A stretch of 64,000 bases of DNA, taken from the NCBI GenBank assembly GCA_016721725.1, contig JADKHN010000001.1, positions 1,426,001 to 1,490,000 on the forward strand, read 5' to 3'. The stretch is from Chitinophagaceae bacterium. GTDB lineage: Bacteria; Bacteroidota; Bacteroidia; Chitinophagales; Chitinophagaceae. Shown here one piece after another: positions 24,538 to 34,801 of the stretch. Position 1 is the stretch's first letter; each line of letters begins with the position of its first letter. The position numbers and the translations under genes are program-made. Below the pieces are notes generated by a model. It worked only from the letters and a program-made list of their open reading frames with translations, was not told the DNA's origin and searched no databases.

Positions 24538-27378
24538 TTATTGCTTTATGAATTTCCGGGTGCTGGATTCACCAACTGTTCTGATGGTGAACAAATAGAC
24601 GCCTGGTACCAAACCGCTCATACTCCAGTTCCTTTGAATGTTACCGGCTTGCGTGATCGTTTCTTCTTTCCTCCAAAGTACCTGTCCATTCATAGCGGAA
24701 ACGGTATAGGAAACAGATCCTTTGTTCAGGTAACTGCTGATCTGTAGCTGGTCTTTTACCGGGTTAGGATAGATGCTGATCCGGTCACCCGTTTGAGATG
24801 TGCCGGACCGATAAAGCCTGATCGTATTGGAGTAGCGGGAGATGCCGCCTTTTTCATTACTGCGGATACGGTAGTAGACCTCCTGCAAACCGGGGGTATG
24901 ACTGTAATTGTAACTCTTTAAAGCCGTAGTACTCAGGCTTCCCGTTCTGGTGAAATATACACCATCGGAGGAAGATTCAATATCTAAGTTATTGCCGGGG
25001 CCAATGCCTTCTGCTTCCCAGTGAAGTTCCGCTTTATGGCCATTCCATTTTCCTTTCAACAGGAATTTATTCGTGGACACGATAGAAAGATAAGGTTGTG
25101 TCCATAATCCCCGGCCGTGCGTGGCTGCGGCAACCATCCCGTCCGATGGCCTGTATTGCAGCATGTCTGTACGAACGGTTGGGAATGTGGGACTGGGGAT
25201 CCAGGCAGTGGATCCCGCGTTGATGTCCAGGGTAAGATAAACACCGGCTTCAGTAGCAATAATGGCCTTATCATCATCACCCGGCACGAACATGCACCAG
25301 CGAACGGGCATATCGGGAAGGTTGCCGTCAATATTGGTCCAACTGCTTCCTCCATTGGTACTCAGCCAGACCTGCTGAACACCATAATTCGAATAACAGA
25401 CCATCAGGTTATTGTCGGTAGAACCGACAGCGATGCATGAAGTATATACATTGGTGGGCAGGCCGGTGCTGATATCGGTACCGGCTGATCCCGAGGCAAT
25501 GGAGTTGGCCCCGTCAACATAACAGATCCTTGATCCTGCAACATCATTTTCCGTTCCAAAATAGACCCGGTTACTGGTATAGGGTGAAACCGTTACAGCT
25601 GAAACCGTATTGCTATTTAGCGCCGTGATCGAAACGGATGCACTGGCTGCACCGGTTTGGGGGTTTGTCCACCTGCGGTATGTTCCGGCCGAATTGGCGC
25701 AATACATGATATTGGCCACATCATCATAATCCGTTGGATTGATGAATTGACCCAGGCTTCCACTTAAATTAACGCTGCTCCAGCTGGTGCCGCCATTCGT
25801 ACTTCTCCTGTATTGGTTATAGAGGTATGAGGTGAACTGGTACGAGGGCTCATTCTGGTCGATGTGTACAAAGGCCCCGTCACCGCCGGTCACTTCTTCG
25901 GTATTGCCTAATCCTGCCAGGGTGAATTTATGACTGCCGTTATCCTGGGCACCGGCTAAGAAATAATTGGTGCTGGAGGGATGGATGGCACAGGAATAGA
26001 ATTGTTTGATCCGCAGGCCCCTGTTCCTGTCCCTGATCGTTGTGCCGCCATCGCTGCTGTAATGGATACCACCGTCACAACCGATCAAAACCCGGTTGGC
26101 ACCATATAAGACAATGGCATGTATATCGGCATGAACGTATTGCCCGGTTGTACCTACCCAGGTACCTATCTGGGTCCAACTGGTTCCTCCATTTGTTGAC
26201 CGGTAGGGTTCAAGTCCTCCAACGATGACATTACCCGAACCATCGATATCCACCGCCAGCGAATACCAGGCCTGTCCGTTGGCCCAACCGCCGGCCGGCT
26301 GCCCGGCTGTTGCAGCCCAATTGGCTCCGCCGTCGGTTGATTTGTAAATGGTGGGGACCTGGTAGGATGCATCCGAAGGCAAGGCATACAGGGTATTGCC
26401 GTTACAGCCGATCTCGATCCGTATGGAACTGGCCGGGTACCCGGAGGTGGGAGAGGTCCAGGTACCGCTGGTAACCGTTGATGGGTTATCGGTATAGCGA
26501 TAGGCACAGGTAGAGAATTGGCCAGCGCTCACATGCAACCTGCCGGTACTGCTGATCTCCATATCGCTGAAACGGGAGGTTGATAAACCACTGGGCGTGA
26601 TCGTTGTCCAACTGCTTCCTCCATCTGTAGAGCGGAATACACCTGAGCGGGTGGTCAGGTAAACATTCCCGCTGGCATCGCAAACGATCTTGGTGCAATA
26701 ATCAAAACTGGCTCCCGTTGTACTGGCTAATTGGGACCAGGTATTGCCTCCGTCGGCACTTTTGAAAACGCCGTCCCCACCCACGGCATCAGCATTGAAA
26801 TTTGCCTCCCCCGTACAAAAATACATGGTGCTGGTACTGGCCGGGTTCTGGCAGATCGAAGTGATGGCCATATTGCTGAAGAAATCATTCACGAAATTCC
26901 AGGTCGCGGGAGAAGCCGTGATATCCGTGGTTTTCCATAATCCCCCGTTCACTCCGCCGATCCATACCGTATTGCCGCTTGCATCGGATGCATCTACCAG
27001 GATGGCCCTGATCCTTCCGGAAGCGATCCCGCTGTTGGCCCGGGTATTGCCATTGGAAGCGCCCACCGCATCATAGCTGGGGCCCCGTTCGGTCCAGTTG
27101 CCATAACCGGCAATGACCTGGAAGGGAAGGATTTTCTTAAGTGAATCGGTATAAGATATAGCGCTGATCAACCGGTCTCTTGGAACGGTTCCGGTGGCGG
27201 GATCCTGGGTTTTTTTGAACTCGAATTCGGCGGCTTTATCCGGACTGTCATAACCGTCCAGTTCATCAAAGGCGGTATTCATTTTTTGAAGACAGCCTGA
27301 TAACAGGACGATAAAAAATAAGGAAAGACAAAAAAGGTTTTTTTTATGAAGAAGTATCTTATTCAATTGCAAATACAT
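24538..27378 (-). CDS. T9SS-targeted BNR/VPS10-like beta-propeller protein
   Basis: 946-residue secreted protein. It has repeated Asp-box/BNR elements of the type STDGGSSW, KSADGGNTW and RSTNGGTSW spread over about 190-760, as in sialidase-like and VPS10/sortilin propellers. Catalytic sialidase residues were not identified, so a binding or scaffold role is as likely as hydrolysis. The C-terminal about 90 residues (ISIYPNPVKDQLQI ... GVYLFTIRTVG) form a T9SS type A sorting domain. The N-terminus ends LLSGC (C29), which looks like a lipobox, an unusual pairing with a T9SS tail. It is convergent with the Spy-like operon. Confidence 0.85.
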   Translation of the reverse strand: MYLQLNKILLHKKNLFCLSLFFIVLLSGCLQKMNTAFDELDGYDSPDKAAEFEFKKTQDPATGTVPRDRLISAISYTDSLKKILPFQVIAGYGNWTERGPSYDAVGASNGNTRANSGIASGRIRAILVDASDASGNTVWIGGVNGGLWKTTDITASPATWNFVNDFFSNMAITSICQNPASTSTMYFCTGEANFNADAVGGDGVFKSADGGNTWSQLASTTGASFDYCTKIVCDASGNVYLTTRSGVFRSTDGGSSWTTITPSGLSTSRFSDMEISSTGRLHVSAGQFSTCAYRYTDNPSTVTSGTWTSPTSGYPASSIRIEIGCNGNTLYALPSDASYQVPTIYKSTDGGANWAATAGQPAGGWANGQAWYSLAVDIDGSGNVIVGGLEPYRSTNGGTSWTQIGTWVGTTGQYVHADIHAIVLYGANRVLIGCDGGIHYSSDGGTTIRDRNRGLRIKQFYSCAIHPSSTNYFLAGAQDNGSHKFTLAGLGNTEEVTGGDGAFVHIDQNEPSYQFTSYLYNQYRRSTNGGTSWSSVNLSGSLGQFINPTDYDDVANIMYCANSAGTYRRWTNPQTGAASASVSITALNSNTVSAVTVSPYTSNRVYFGTENDVAGSRICYVDGANSIASGSAGTDISTGLPTNVYTSCIAVGSTDNNLMVCYSNYGVQQVWLSTNGGSSWTNIDGNLPDMPVRWCMFVPGDDDKAIIATEAGVYLTLDINAGSTAWIPSPTFPTVRTDMLQYRPSDGMVAAATHGRGLWTQPYLSIVSTNKFLLKGKWNGHKAELHWEAEGIGPGNNLDIESSSDGVYFTRTGSLSTTALKSYNYSHTPGLQEVYYRIRSNEKGGISRYSNTIRLYRSGTSQTGDRISIYPNPVKDQLQISSYLNKGSVSYTVSAMNGQVLWRKEETITQAGNIQRNWSMSGLVPGVYLFTIRTVGESSTRKFIKQ

Positions 27379-27442
27379 AGGATTGGGTTTTCATTTGCCA
27401 TTAAAATTATTGATTTTTTCAGTAATTAAAATGGGGCATACA

Positions 27443-27473
27443 AAAAAAGCCTCCCCGGTTAAGGGGAGGCTTT
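27443..27473 (-). terminator. Terminator of the 2314-residue T9SS gene
   Basis: Stem AAAGCCTCCCC/GGGGAGGCTTT (27446-27456 with 27463-27473), 6-nt loop, T run on the minus strand. It lies about 20 bp past the stop. Confidence 0.9.
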
Positions 27474-27492
27474 AAGATTATAGCTGAACGAA

Positions 27493-30400
27493 TTAATCTA
27501 CGATCGCCCTGCATATGAGGATCCGGCTGCCGTTGCGGTCGCCGAGGTCAACCCAGTAAACGCCTTTTCCATAAGGCCTGAGGTCAATGTTCATCCGTGC
27601 ATAAGGCGCAACCACGGTGAACTGTTGCGTGAATAACCGGGCGCCTTTGGCGTCATACACGGTCAGTGACCTCGGAAGGACATTATTCGCAACACTGTGG
27701 TACCTGACCTGGAATCTGCCGCTGCTCGGGTTAGGATACAGGAAGCAATTCGCAGACACGGAATCAGAGATCATCACTTTGTTCGAACTGTTGGTGCAAC
27801 CGTTCACATCGGTCACCGTGAGCTGGTATTCGCCCAATCCGTCCACATCCACATTCAGGCTTCCCGTATTGGCGCTACCAATGATAGAGCCATCCCGGCG
27901 CCATACATAAGTGGCGGCGGCATTAGGACTAACCGTTGAGGATATTGTCGTAGTCAGACCCGGGAATAACTTCACATAAGGTGAAGCGGAGATCACCACG
28001 GTGGGCAACGGATTGACCGTAAGGATACCAAATCCGGAGAAGGCTGCAGGACAAGGAGCAGGTCCCTGTACTACGCAACGATAATAATAACCATTCATGG
28101 ATACCGGCGGTTGTGTAACCGTCAGCGTAGCGGTAGTGGCTCCGCTGTAAATGGTATTGTTGGCGATGTTGGTATAAGTTCCTCCATTGTTGGTACTCAC
28201 CTGCCACTGATAATTGAGCGGGGCGGTACCGGAAGCGGTTACCGAGAAGGTGGTCGTCTTATCCGTACAAATGGTCTTGTTGACCGGTTGTGTTGTAATC
28301 GCAGCACCCTGGTTGACCGTTACAGTTACTACTCTGGCCGGTGAAGTACAGGCCGGTACGTTTGCACCTGACAGGTAAACAGCGCCATTGAAGTTGCGCG
28401 GGTTGTTGGCCATCGGACCCGGAGTAACCGGACCTCCCCAGCCCACATTTCCGCCTGTTGTGATCGTACAGCCGTTATTGGTATAGGTTACTAAACCTGC
28501 ACCATTGGTGTACTGCGGGTAGGTTGCACCGGTGAACTCCAGCACAATGCCATAAGTGGCACCGGCAGGGATCGGTAACGATAATCCGGTCAGAACAGGA
28601 TTCAGCGTGCCTGCAGTCACATTGGTTGGATTTGTACCAAACAGGTTCCAGCCATTGGCTACATTGATCTGCCCAGGGTTACCGGCGATCGGTGATGTTT
28701 TGTAGTAGGCATTGGCGACGATGGCCCCTGATCCCCATGAATTACTGGAAATGCCGGTTAAGTTCATCGGTATTCCATTACCGTTGGTGACATTAAAGGC
28801 AACCGTGTTGTTACCGTTTCCACCGGTCATCGGAGTTGTAACAGCAGCCGGAGGAGCTGAGAGGCTCTGCACGGTCACATTGTAATTGTAAACACCTGCA
28901 GGTGTTGGCCTTGTCCATACGCTGTCAACCGGGGTTCCGGCAACATAAGGTGTGGTTGCACCGGCATCGCTGAACAATCCGCCGGCAGGAGACCAGGTAG
29001 CCGGGGTTGAAGGAACACCACAAGTATAAGTGACGTTCAGACACCATGAGTTCAGTGTACCTACGTCGAGAGCACCGCCATCATAACAGGCGAGTGTATA
29101 GTTTCCGTTTGGTACAGAGAACAATTGGTTCCAGGTATTGCCGGTTGGCAGGAAGCCTGTCGGGCCCGGAGGTCCGAATAAGCCGGCAGCCGTAAAGGCA
29201 TCCGCACGGAATGTAGCGGTATAGGTACCGGACCCAGAACTGAGTGCGTTGGTTCCTGTAGAGCTGACATTCGTGTTCACAAAACCGGTTGTTACCCCTG
29301 CGCCACCTGTATTGGTCAGGTAGTAATCGAGGTTGATGATATTGCCATTCGGTGCTTTCAGCACGAATACCATGTCACCGTTCCAGGTATGGGTCATATT
29401 CCAGGTTACAGACAATCCTGTTACGTTACAGGAAACCGGCAGACCGGAAACTGCGATGGTATTGTTGACACCGGTGGTGTTATTATCCGGAACCGCCAGG
29501 GTAAGCGGACCAGAACAGAATTGTACGGTTGTTGAAGTGGCTGAAGAACTCTTCAGTTTCACCGCGGCATCACCCAGGCACATGGTTACCGGGTTAGGGG
29601 TAACCGTTGGTGCAGGCGGTGTGTAATTCACTACAACACTCGCTGTATTGGAGCAACCTGTTGAAGTGGCCGTACCAGTTACAGTATAAGTAGTCAATGA
29701 AGTAGGAGCGGCATAAACCGTAGCCAGGTTGGTACCGGTATAAGCCGTAGTTGCCGTTGCATTGGTATATAAGCCGGTAAGCGGCGCCCATACATAAGTA
29801 TTGGCTCCACTGGCCGTAAGGGCCAGTCCGTTAATGCCAGCTACACCTCCGCAAGCCGGGCCGGTTGGGCTGACGGTTACAACAGGAAGTGCATTAACAG
29901 ATAAGATCGCTCCGTTTGAACTGGCAACAGGAGGACAGGTTCCGCTGACATTCAAACGGTAGCGATAACCATTCATGGCTAAAGTAACCGGGTTGATGGT
30001 CAGGGTTCCGGTGGTAACACCGGAATAAGGAGCGGCATTGGTCAGGTTGGTCCAGGTAACACCGCCATTGGTGCTTTCCTGCCATTGATAGGCGGCTCCG
30101 GTACCGGAACCAGCTGCAGTAAACGTAGCGGTAGAACCGTTACATACCGTTGTATTCGATGGCTGGGTGGTAACTGCAGGACGGGTATTCACGTTGATCG
30201 TGATATTGGCCGTTCTGATACAACCGGTTCCGTTATCATGTGAAACAGTATAAGTCGTGGTCACTGCAGGTGAAGCTGCAACCGGGTTGGTGGTGGTACT
30301 GTTCAAGCCGGCGGCTGGTGACCACAGGAAAGTACCTGTAGTTACAGGATTGAGTCCGCTTCCACCGGAGAATCTCACCCTTCCGATAAATCCGCGGGGT

Positions 30401-33400
30401 GTATTCAATAAAGTGGCCGGAGCGATATCTCCTGCATAGCCTACGCCTGTTCCGGTGATGATATCACAACCACCATCAGAGATGGTATAAGATCCGGCAG
30501 CGATGGTACTGTACCTCAGGTTACCCACGTTGGCCGCAGTTTTGGATTCAACACCCAGAGCCCAGGTTGCACCTGCAGGGATCGTGAGGGTATTTAAACC
30601 AGTCAGGAATACCTGGGGAACATTGGTCGTGGTATTGGCTACCGCTGTATATGGTGCGGAAGCGGACAGGTTCCAGCCATTGGCTACGGAAATAGCGCCC
30701 GGTGCACCGGCGATCGGTGTTGTTTTATAATACAGCGATGCCGTACTGGCTCCGTTGGTTGATGCGATACTTTCAATTCCGGTGATCGTAACAGGGAATG
30801 GATTGTTATTCCTGAAATTGAAGATCACCATACCGAACTGGTTGTTGTTGGTGAAAGTGGTCGTAGGAGCACCTGTCGCCAATGATCCTTCCATCACCGT
30901 TAAGCGGGTTGGATCTCCCTGGCATAAAGTGGTACCCGGATCAGCTACGATCGTTAATGGCAATGCGCCTGTTACGGTCAGGGTGGCAACACTTGAATTG
31001 GCGGCCGTACAACCTGCAGCCTGAACCACTGCACGATAATAAGTAGTGACTGTTACGTTGTTATAGGTCAGCGTGGTAGTCGTATTTGCGATCGGGGTAT
31101 AAGGACCGGCTAACGCAGTTGCTGATTCCCAGCGGAGAACGCTTCCCGTATGTCCTGACAGGGTCAGGGTGCCGGTATTGGTGGCACAGGTCAGCGTAGT
31201 ATTAGCCGGGTTGATCGTACCTCCAACAGAACCTGCAACAATGGTCAAAACTGCAGGGTTACTGTTTAAACTGGCGGCACAACTGTTGGTCACAACGCAA
31301 CGATATGCATAACCATCCATACCCACAACCGTAGGATTGATGGTCAGGGTAGCCGTGTTGATGCCCGCATACGGAGCTCCAACCGGAATATTGCTGAATG
31401 GACCACCTATACCGGCGGTGCTGATCTGCCATTGATAGGTTAAACCGGTACCCGCAGCCGTTACATTGAATACAGCGGTACTGGTGGCACAGGCTGAAGT
31501 ATTGGCAGGATGAGCTGATATCGTCGGTGGCGCGGTTACTGTCAATACCGCGGCATTGCTGGTAGCGGCCGGCGGACAGGTATTGGTCACTACGCAACGA
31601 TATTGGTAGTTGTTCATACCCGCGGTCACACCGGTCAGGTTCAGGGTCACAGTAGTAGCGCCTGAATAGATACCGCCATTGGTCACGTTGTTCCAGGTAC
31701 CACCGCCATTGGTGCTTTCCTGCCACTGATAGGTCAGGGTAGGATCACCGGCTGCGGCGATCGTGAAGCTGGCATTAGCAGCGGGACAAACCGTTGTATT
31801 TGCGGGCTGACTGGTCACTGAAGGTGCAGTACAACCTACTACAGGCGGAAGGATGATGGTGATCGTATCCTTGAATTGTACCCTGACACCACTGGAATTG
31901 AATAAGCTGGTGCGGATATTGACCTGCGCCTGTCTTGAAACGGCGATATCATCTACATACCAGCCTACTGAAGCCGTATTGTCATCGCTCGTCATTCTGA
32001 AACGGAATAAAGCGCTTTGGCCAGAGAAGGAGAGCAGGTTGACCGTGGTCTGGATCCAACCACCGCTATTGCCGCTGAAGGCTGGCCTTCCGGCAATGGG
32101 GTTGGTTCCGCCAACTGAATTGTTATAACCATTGACGGTCATATACGCTCCCAGGTCGGTCCAGGTGGTTCCTCCGTTCGTACTGATCTCGGCTACGCCA
32201 CCATCCCAACCGGACTCGGTATTGTAGTTATGCCAGAACGTTAGTTTTCCGGTAGGAGCTCCCAATGCAAGCGGAGCTGTTGTAGCAACTCTGAAATCAG
32301 TGATCGCCGTTGCATTATCAACCGCGAACAATGAATTGGGGGCACTATGTGAAGAAGCGGTTGAAGAGACCCAGTTGTTCGGTCCGGTGGCTGAAGTAGC
32401 CGCCCAGCCGGCGGGGATACCCGCTGCTGCAACGGTTTCGTTCAGCAGGGTTGCAGGGGGGAAATAACTTCCTGCATTGATATTGACCGTGAACTGATAG
32501 GTCTGGGTTAAACCGGCTGCGATATTCACCGGCCAGCTGACCACCCGGTTACCCGCATTATAAGTACCGCCATTGGTGGCGCTTACAAAGGTAACATTGG
32601 TAGGCAGTGTGTCGGTCAGCAGGAAGTTGGTCATGGCCACACAACCCGTATTGTTAACTGTATTGGTATAGGTCACATTTTGTCCTTCCGGTACTGCAGG
32701 AGGGCCCTGGGTCAGGTTGAAAGAAGAACTGAGTACATCGCAATCACCGATCTTGAACTGGGTGATGCGGGTAGCCCACTGTGATGCGGCATTACCATAC
32801 ATGGCCGTCATCCAGAATAAGGAGTCATTCTGAATATCTGTAGCCATATCATTATAATCACCCCAACGGTTTCCAAAAGTACCATAAGCGGTACCGTTAC
32901 GTGCGGATACTTCCTGCACCGACATGGTATTGGGGGCATCCCCGATATTACGACCGGTGAAAAAGATGGAAGCGTATTTTGTGGGCGAGCTCAGGTTATA
33001 ACCCAAAGCGATCTGTCCCTTGCTGTTGATGTTGATCGATCCCATCCAGCGCCAGTCATTGTCCGGCGCAAAAGTGGATTGCTGGAAAACACTCCAGTTA
33101 CCGCCATTTCGCCTCAGCTCATACCATCGTAATCCAGATTTGGGCGATCCGATACCGGCATTGGCATCTACGGTATAGTTCAATACCATGGATTCGTAGG
33201 AAGCGAATTTCCGGTACCAGACCCGGTTCATGATGCGATCACTCAAGGCGTCGTAACCATTTCCACTGGCAGAGGGAACACAGTTCCTGCCTCCGCAAAC
33301 ACCCGATTTGAATGGGGCTACCACCATGGCTTGTGACCAGGTGACCACAGAACTGGCGGGCACGGCGAAATTCGGTTGCAGGGTGAGTATGCCTAAACTG

Positions 33401-34437
33401 TCCACATCATTGGGATCAGCCGTGAAATCATCATCACTGTAATACATGAACATGCCCGGTGAGCCGGCTGTTGGTGGAGTGGGTCCGCTGATATTGACCG
33501 GGAAACTGTTAAAGGTCAATCGAAAACGAACCACGGTAGCAGTTGGACTACCGGCGATCATCGGTGCCTTATCCATGGCATAGATGGAAGAACCCAGGTA
33601 GGCGGTTCCTGCCGTATTGAAGTCATTAGTGCTGGCATAGACCGCGTTTGGCCAGATGCCCCAGTGTGGATAATCCGGGAAAAAAGATGCATCGGTAAAA
33701 CGGTAAACATTCCAGGCGCCTGCGGGATCTGCCGTGGCGGATACCACAACGATCAAGGTATTGATGGCGCTGCCAGCTCCCACATGGCCGAATTCAGTGA
33801 ACATGAAACGATCGCTGAACTGGTCATATAAAGGTACAGGGTCACCAGAACCGGTATACCCGGTACCGGCTGTGATCAGGTCCAGGTAGGTTTGTGCAAT
33901 GACCTGCACGCCATTTCGGTCCCAGATCTTGAAATAACCACCAGACCCGCCGTTGATCATCTGGACAATATGGTTTGGTCCGGCACATAAAGAAGGATCG
34001 GCCGGTGATACGCTGGTATAACCCATCCCGTCAAAGTTCTGTGTGATCACCGAAGGTGTGTTGGGGGTTGGCCCCGGGTTAACGATATTGTTGGCTGCAT
34101 TTTGCTGTGCCTGTGCTGCAAAACGTTGTACTACCGGATCAGGCTTGGTTTTAGTGGTATAAAGTGTACGGGTTACTTCATCGCCATCTTCATTCAAACC
34201 GAGAATCCGGTCACCGACACGGGTGATCTTGGGTTTGTATCCCGGAGGCGCTTTAAGGTCCTTGAGCGATGGGATCGTTTTGATCAGATAGCCTGTCGAA
34301 ACAACCGGGTTGCGCAATTCCTTTTGGGAGAATGCGGTCATCCCGATCAGTAATGCGACCAGCATTAAGGCAAAGGACTTTATCGAATGACATGTACTGA
34401 CATTCATTCGATAAGCCTTAATCAGAGGATTTCTCAT
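27493..34437 (-). CDS. Giant T9SS-secreted multidomain surface protein
   Basis: 2314 residues. It has a signal peptide (from M1 or M11, ending TAFSQ) and an N-terminal propeller-like domain at about 100-560 (SVSPADPSLCAGPNHIVQM, WRWMGSININSKGQIALGY). A DUF11-like segment follows, then many Ig-like modules with the pattern YQWQ-S-T-N-G-G...YRC, at least one proprotein-convertase P-domain-like module (THTWNGDMVFVLKAPNG), and a T9SS type A sorting domain (CFLYPNPSSGRFQVRYHS to the end). No catalytic site was seen; adhesion or matrix function is likely. Its C-terminal half is closely related to the next gene. Confidence 0.88.
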   Translation of the reverse strand: MRNPLIKAYRMNVSTCHSIKSFALMLVALLIGMTAFSQKELRNPVVSTGYLIKTIPSLKDLKAPPGYKPKITRVGDRILGLNEDGDEVTRTLYTTKTKPDPVVQRFAAQAQQNAANNIVNPGPTPNTPSVITQNFDGMGYTSVSPADPSLCAGPNHIVQMINGGSGGYFKIWDRNGVQVIAQTYLDLITAGTGYTGSGDPVPLYDQFSDRFMFTEFGHVGAGSAINTLIVVVSATADPAGAWNVYRFTDASFFPDYPHWGIWPNAVYASTNDFNTAGTAYLGSSIYAMDKAPMIAGSPTATVVRFRLTFNSFPVNISGPTPPTAGSPGMFMYYSDDDFTADPNDVDSLGILTLQPNFAVPASSVVTWSQAMVVAPFKSGVCGGRNCVPSASGNGYDALSDRIMNRVWYRKFASYESMVLNYTVDANAGIGSPKSGLRWYELRRNGGNWSVFQQSTFAPDNDWRWMGSININSKGQIALGYNLSSPTKYASIFFTGRNIGDAPNTMSVQEVSARNGTAYGTFGNRWGDYNDMATDIQNDSLFWMTAMYGNAASQWATRITQFKIGDCDVLSSSFNLTQGPPAVPEGQNVTYTNTVNNTGCVAMTNFLLTDTLPTNVTFVSATNGGTYNAGNRVVSWPVNIAAGLTQTYQFTVNINAGSYFPPATLLNETVAAAGIPAGWAATSATGPNNWVSSTASSHSAPNSLFAVDNATAITDFRVATTAPLALGAPTGKLTFWHNYNTESGWDGGVAEISTNGGTTWTDLGAYMTVNGYNNSVGGTNPIAGRPAFSGNSGGWIQTTVNLLSFSGQSALFRFRMTSDDNTASVGWYVDDIAVSRQAQVNIRTSLFNSSGVRVQFKDTITIILPPVVGCTAPSVTSQPANTTVCPAANASFTIAAAGDPTLTYQWQESTNGGGTWNNVTNGGIYSGATTVTLNLTGVTAGMNNYQYRCVVTNTCPPAATSNAAVLTVTAPPTISAHPANTSACATSTAVFNVTAAGTGLTYQWQISTAGIGGPFSNIPVGAPYAGINTATLTINPTVVGMDGYAYRCVVTNSCAASLNSNPAVLTIVAGSVGGTINPANTTLTCATNTGTLTLSGHTGSVLRWESATALAGPYTPIANTTTTLTYNNVTVTTYYRAVVQAAGCTAANSSVATLTVTGALPLTIVADPGTTLCQGDPTRLTVMEGSLATGAPTTTFTNNNQFGMVIFNFRNNNPFPVTITGIESIASTNGASTASLYYKTTPIAGAPGAISVANGWNLSASAPYTAVANTTTNVPQVFLTGLNTLTIPAGATWALGVESKTAANVGNLRYSTIAAGSYTISDGGCDIITGTGVGYAGDIAPATLLNTPRGFIGRVRFSGGSGLNPVTTGTFLWSPAAGLNSTTTNPVAASPAVTTTYTVSHDNGTGCIRTANITINVNTRPAVTTQPSNTTVCNGSTATFTAAGSGTGAAYQWQESTNGGVTWTNLTNAAPYSGVTTGTLTINPVTLAMNGYRYRLNVSGTCPPVASSNGAILSVNALPVVTVSPTGPACGGVAGINGLALTASGANTYVWAPLTGLYTNATATTAYTGTNLATVYAAPTSLTTYTVTGTATSTGCSNTASVVVNYTPPAPTVTPNPVTMCLGDAAVKLKSSSATSTTVQFCSGPLTLAVPDNNTTGVNNTIAVSGLPVSCNVTGLSVTWNMTHTWNGDMVFVLKAPNGNIINLDYYLTNTGGAGVTTGFVNTNVSSTGTNALSSGSGTYTATFRADAFTAAGLFGPPGPTGFLPTGNTWNQLFSVPNGNYTLACYDGGALDVGTLNSWCLNVTYTCGVPSTPATWSPAGGLFSDAGATTPYVAGTPVDSVWTRPTPAGVYNYNVTVQSLSAPPAAVTTPMTGGNGNNTVAFNVTNGNGIPMNLTGISSNSWGSGAIVANAYYKTSPIAGNPGQINVANGWNLFGTNPTNVTAGTLNPVLTGLSLPIPAGATYGIVLEFTGATYPQYTNGAGLVTYTNNGCTITTGGNVGWGGPVTPGPMANNPRNFNGAVYLSGANVPACTSPARVVTVTVNQGAAITTQPVNKTICTDKTTTFSVTASGTAPLNYQWQVSTNNGGTYTNIANNTIYSGATTATLTVTQPPVSMNGYYYRCVVQGPAPCPAAFSGFGILTVNPLPTVVISASPYVKLFPGLTTTISSTVSPNAAATYVWRRDGSIIGSANTGSLNVDVDGLGEYQLTVTDVNGCTNSSNKVMISDSVSANCFLYPNPSSGRFQVRYHSVANNVLPRSLTVYDAKGARLFTQQFTVVAPYARMNIDLRPYGKGVYWVDLGDRNGSRILICRAIVD

Positions 34438-34801
34438 AAAAAAAATGATTGAAGGGTGATGTAACTGTTTGTTAAGAAGTTTTCAATGTGAAGCGTTGGG
34501 ACAGGTAAAATGGTTTGAACAAAATAAACTGTCTTTAAGGCCTTTTTCCGGCTTTGAAATTACGGCAATTTTGGCATTTAACATTTTCTAAACAACAGGC
34601 CGTATGAAATCTGACAGAATGCATTTTGATGAATTTTATTTATTTTAATGGTTTTTGAAAATTATTTCAAAACTCAATGCGATCGACAGAATGATTTTTA
34701 AGAATTAGCGATTTCATTGATTTTTTTAAAGTGCCGATTAAGGGAACAAAAAAGCCCCCCGGGTTTCCGGGGGGCTTTATATAACCAAAACTTAGATCAG
34801 G
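34438..34801. other. Intergenic region between the two giant T9SS genes
   Basis: 364 bp, AT-rich, no coding potential. It holds the terminator of the M36 gene (34751-34778). A near -7 (minus-strand TTATTTTG, 34520-34527) could serve the 27493-34437 gene but has one mismatch and no -33. Nothing else was seen. Confidence 0.6.
34745..34778 (-). terminator. Terminator of the M36 peptidase gene
   Basis: Twelve-bp stem AAAGCCCCCCGG/CCGGGGGGCTTT (34751-34762 with 34767-34778), loop GTTT, T run on the minus strand, 23 bp past the stop. Confidence 0.92.

Noticed and set aside
26205..26220. tRNA T-loop-like GGTTCAAGTCC
   Set aside because: Lies inside the BNR protein gene with no cloverleaf around it.
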